DNA from: an uncultured Dorea sp.
GTDB taxonomy: Bacteria > Bacillota > Clostridia > Lachnospirales > Lachnospiraceae
Direction: 5' to 3'
NCBI GenBank assembly: GCA_910589275.1
Contig: CAJUTH010000058.1
Coordinates: forward strand, 1 to 14,557
DNA: 14,557 bases
Shown here: one piece after another, positions 12,980-14,557 of the stretch
Layout: the number at the start of each line of letters is the position of its first letter
Numbering within the stretch: position 1 is the first letter of the stretch
Made by a program: the position numbers and the translations under genes
The notes under the pieces: generated by a model
What the model was told of the DNA's origin: nothing
The model's database searches: none
Seen by the model: the letters and a program-made list of their open reading frames with translations, nothing else

Positions 12980-14509
12980 TTAATCCAAATCAATCAGATC
13001 CATCTTAAACGTATCATCATCCTCCGCATGGCCGATCTGTCTTTTCGGCTGTTTCTGAGGACCTGCAGATTCCATCTTCGGATGCTTTGCTGGCTTTCTA
13101 ACACGGACCTTCGCATTCAGCATTGCATCCAAATCCTCAATATCACTGTCATCCTCATAGTCAGACGCATCGTATTCACTGAATTCATCCTCGTCTAACC
13201 CGCCATCCTCGTATTCTTCTTCGTCAAATTCTTCTTCATCGTACAGATCATCTTCATCATCAAAATCATAAAAATCGTCTTCTGATTTCTTCTTTTTATT
13301 TTTCTTCGATTCCTTCTCAGCCTTTTTCATAGACTTCTTGTCAGGAAATACCTCTTCCTCCTCTTCGTCCTCCAGATCAATGCCGTACTCATCATACAGA
13401 TCATCCAGCTCCAAATTACGATGGCGGAGCTTGATAGCAAGAATGATGATTACAATCAGCATAACCAGAAAGATTCCCCATACAACCAGAATCACCTTAT
13501 CCAGATTATTGCGGAGTTTATTCAGAATCCCCGCCTTTTTATCATCATCCTGATCCCCTTTATCTGCCGAATCCGGCGTATAGCGCTGATAGGTTCCGTC
13601 AATCGTATCATACTGATAATAGCCCTTTTCACCGTCGCTATTCAGGGCATATACTACATAATAAGAACTCGCGTCAACATTCTGCCATGCCGGAAATTCC
13701 TTTCCATTTACTGCCATGGTTGTTCTCTGCAGATTCTCCGGGAGGTCTGAACTCTTATCCTCGCTTAATAATACAATATATCTGGTATCAGACACACTTA
13801 CCTGCTCAAATTTAGAAAATGTCTCTGTGTCCGGATCATACAGATAAAAATCTGATTCTCCCTCCGGATCAGCCAGATAAACCGCATAGATTGTTCCAAC
13901 TTCCTGTCTGGTCGCGGCATATACCTGACCGCCATAGGTTAAATCAGCCTTTACAAATCCCTCCGGAATCAAAACATCAGGAATTTCCGTCGATACCGTA
14001 TAAGATTGGCCGGCAATCTCAATATTGCCGCCTCCTCCGGCTCCTGCCGCCGGCTGTTCCGGCGTAATCAAAGACGGATCACCGGGACCGATCGTTACGG
14101 TAGAAGTCCCCTGAGTTACCGAGATATCGCCGCCTCCGGATGCAGATGCAGAAACCGATGCAATCGTAACCTGGCTAGAGCCTTCTGCCAGAGCCTGAAA
14201 CTGCAAAGTCCAGCTTACCTCTCTGTTTCCGCCTCCGTCACCGGTCAATTGAATCTGGCTGCCTGTATCCACAGCTCCGTTTCCGCCTACAAACTTTAAA
14301 TACTGGCTGTCGTAGGACAGCGTCGCCGTTACGGAACCGACTCCTTCGTCTGCGCTCATCTTCGCCGTGATATCCACATTCGCTCCTACAGTGGTAGACG
14401 GATCCGAAAATCTCAATTCACCGTTCGCAGCAAATGATTCGATTCCGCATATCATAAACATCATACTTGCACAAACCATGAATGCAAATATCTTTTTTAG
14501 TCTCTTCAT
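12980..14509 (-). CDS. Membrane-anchored cohesin-domain surface protein with acidic cytoplasmic tail (509 aa)
   Basis: A basic start and hydrophobic stretch (residues 1-27, ending SFA-AN) form a signal peptide. Residues ~30-142 resemble a cohesin/CBM-associated beta-sandwich (ELRFSDPSTTVGANVDITAKM, YDSQYLKFVGG, VSWTLQFQAL), the module that binds dockerins in cellulosome-type assemblies. A Gly/Pro-rich linker follows, then a unit with two related segments, FYLYDPDTETFSKF (about 221-234) and GYYQYDTIDGTYQRY (about 296-310). One membrane helix (about 338-360) follows, then a 150-residue cytoplasmic tail that alternates Glu/Asp-rich and Lys-rich blocks and ends FKMDLIDLD. The ATG has GGAGAGG upstream. 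Topology is outside cohesin, inside acidic tail. Function is unknown; the cohesin may hold a surface partner. A terminator separates it from glmS, so linkage to glmS may be positional only. Confidence 0.8.
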   Translation of the reverse strand: MKRLKKIFAFMVCASMMFMICGIESFAANGELRFSDPSTTVGANVDITAKMSADEGVGSVTATLSYDSQYLKFVGGNGAVDTGSQIQLTGDGGGNREVSWTLQFQALAEGSSQVTIASVSASASGGGDISVTQGTSTVTIGPGDPSLITPEQPAAGAGGGGNIEIAGQSYTVSTEIPDVLIPEGFVKADLTYGGQVYAATRQEVGTIYAVYLADPEGESDFYLYDPDTETFSKFEQVSVSDTRYIVLLSEDKSSDLPENLQRTTMAVNGKEFPAWQNVDASSYYVVYALNSDGEKGYYQYDTIDGTYQRYTPDSADKGDQDDDKKAGILNKLRNNLDKVILVVWGIFLVMLIVIIILAIKLRHRNLELDDLYDEYGIDLEDEEEEEVFPDKKSMKKAEKESKKNKKKKSEDDFYDFDDEDDLYDEEEFDEEEYEDGGLDEDEFSEYDASDYEDDSDIEDLDAMLNAKVRVRKPAKHPKMESAGPQKQPKRQIGHAEDDDTFKMDLIDLD

Positions 14510-14557
14510 CTTTTATCCTCTCCCAGATACAATCTTACTCCGTGTAGTCTTCGGTAT

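Overview
The window looks like a chromosomal segment of a spore-forming, low-GC Gram-positive bacterium, most likely a gut Clostridia/Lachnospiraceae relative. The pointers are a CotJC-type spore coat protein, a membrane-anchored cohesin-domain protein, strong AGGAGG-type ribosome sites, and a small protein typical of Clostridia conjugative elements. Nearly all genes are on the minus strand, so transcription runs from right to left.

Right part (about 6764-14557), host backbone. From right to left: a secreted and membrane-anchored cohesin-domain protein with a long acidic cytoplasmic tail, glmS (glucosamine-6-phosphate synthase), glf (UDP-galactopyranose mutase), htrA (membrane-anchored serine protease) and glyA (serine hydroxymethyltransferase). 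Convergent with glyA lies the 3' two thirds of a manganese-catalase-like cotJC gene. Its 5' end has been replaced by foreign DNA at the Gly codon of the conserved GTEEL segment.

Middle (440-6765), a visibly AT-rich island bounded by a perfect 26-bp direct repeat (440-465 and 6740-6765, offset exactly 6300 bp). It carries one tight six-gene minus-strand operon: AbiEi-like antitoxin/repressor, AbiEii-like nucleotidyltransferase toxin, a nuclease-like protein with an ABC-3C-type C-terminus, a small middle component, a DUF3732-type SMC/ABC ATPase with a CPLC zinc-hook-like motif, and a HEPN protein with an intact R-X4-H motif. Genes overlap or lie 0-33 bases apart. I read this as an AbiE toxin-antitoxin pair fused transcriptionally to an ABC three-component (ABC-3C) anti-phage system plus a HEPN ribonuclease, all under one AbiEi-controllable promoter. 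That promoter has a near-consensus -10/-35 bracketed by two 19-bp direct repeats and followed by two palindromes. No recombinase or transfer gene lies inside the island.

Left part (1-439), the right end of a second element. It carries a small ORF characteristic of integrative conjugative elements and a C-terminal ORF segment homologous to one at the island's own right end. The simplest model is a tandem accretion: an ICE-like element entered cotJC first, and the recombinase-less defence island then integrated at its right attachment site. The att repeat lies inside a small ORF, so each integration swaps that ORF's C-terminal half.
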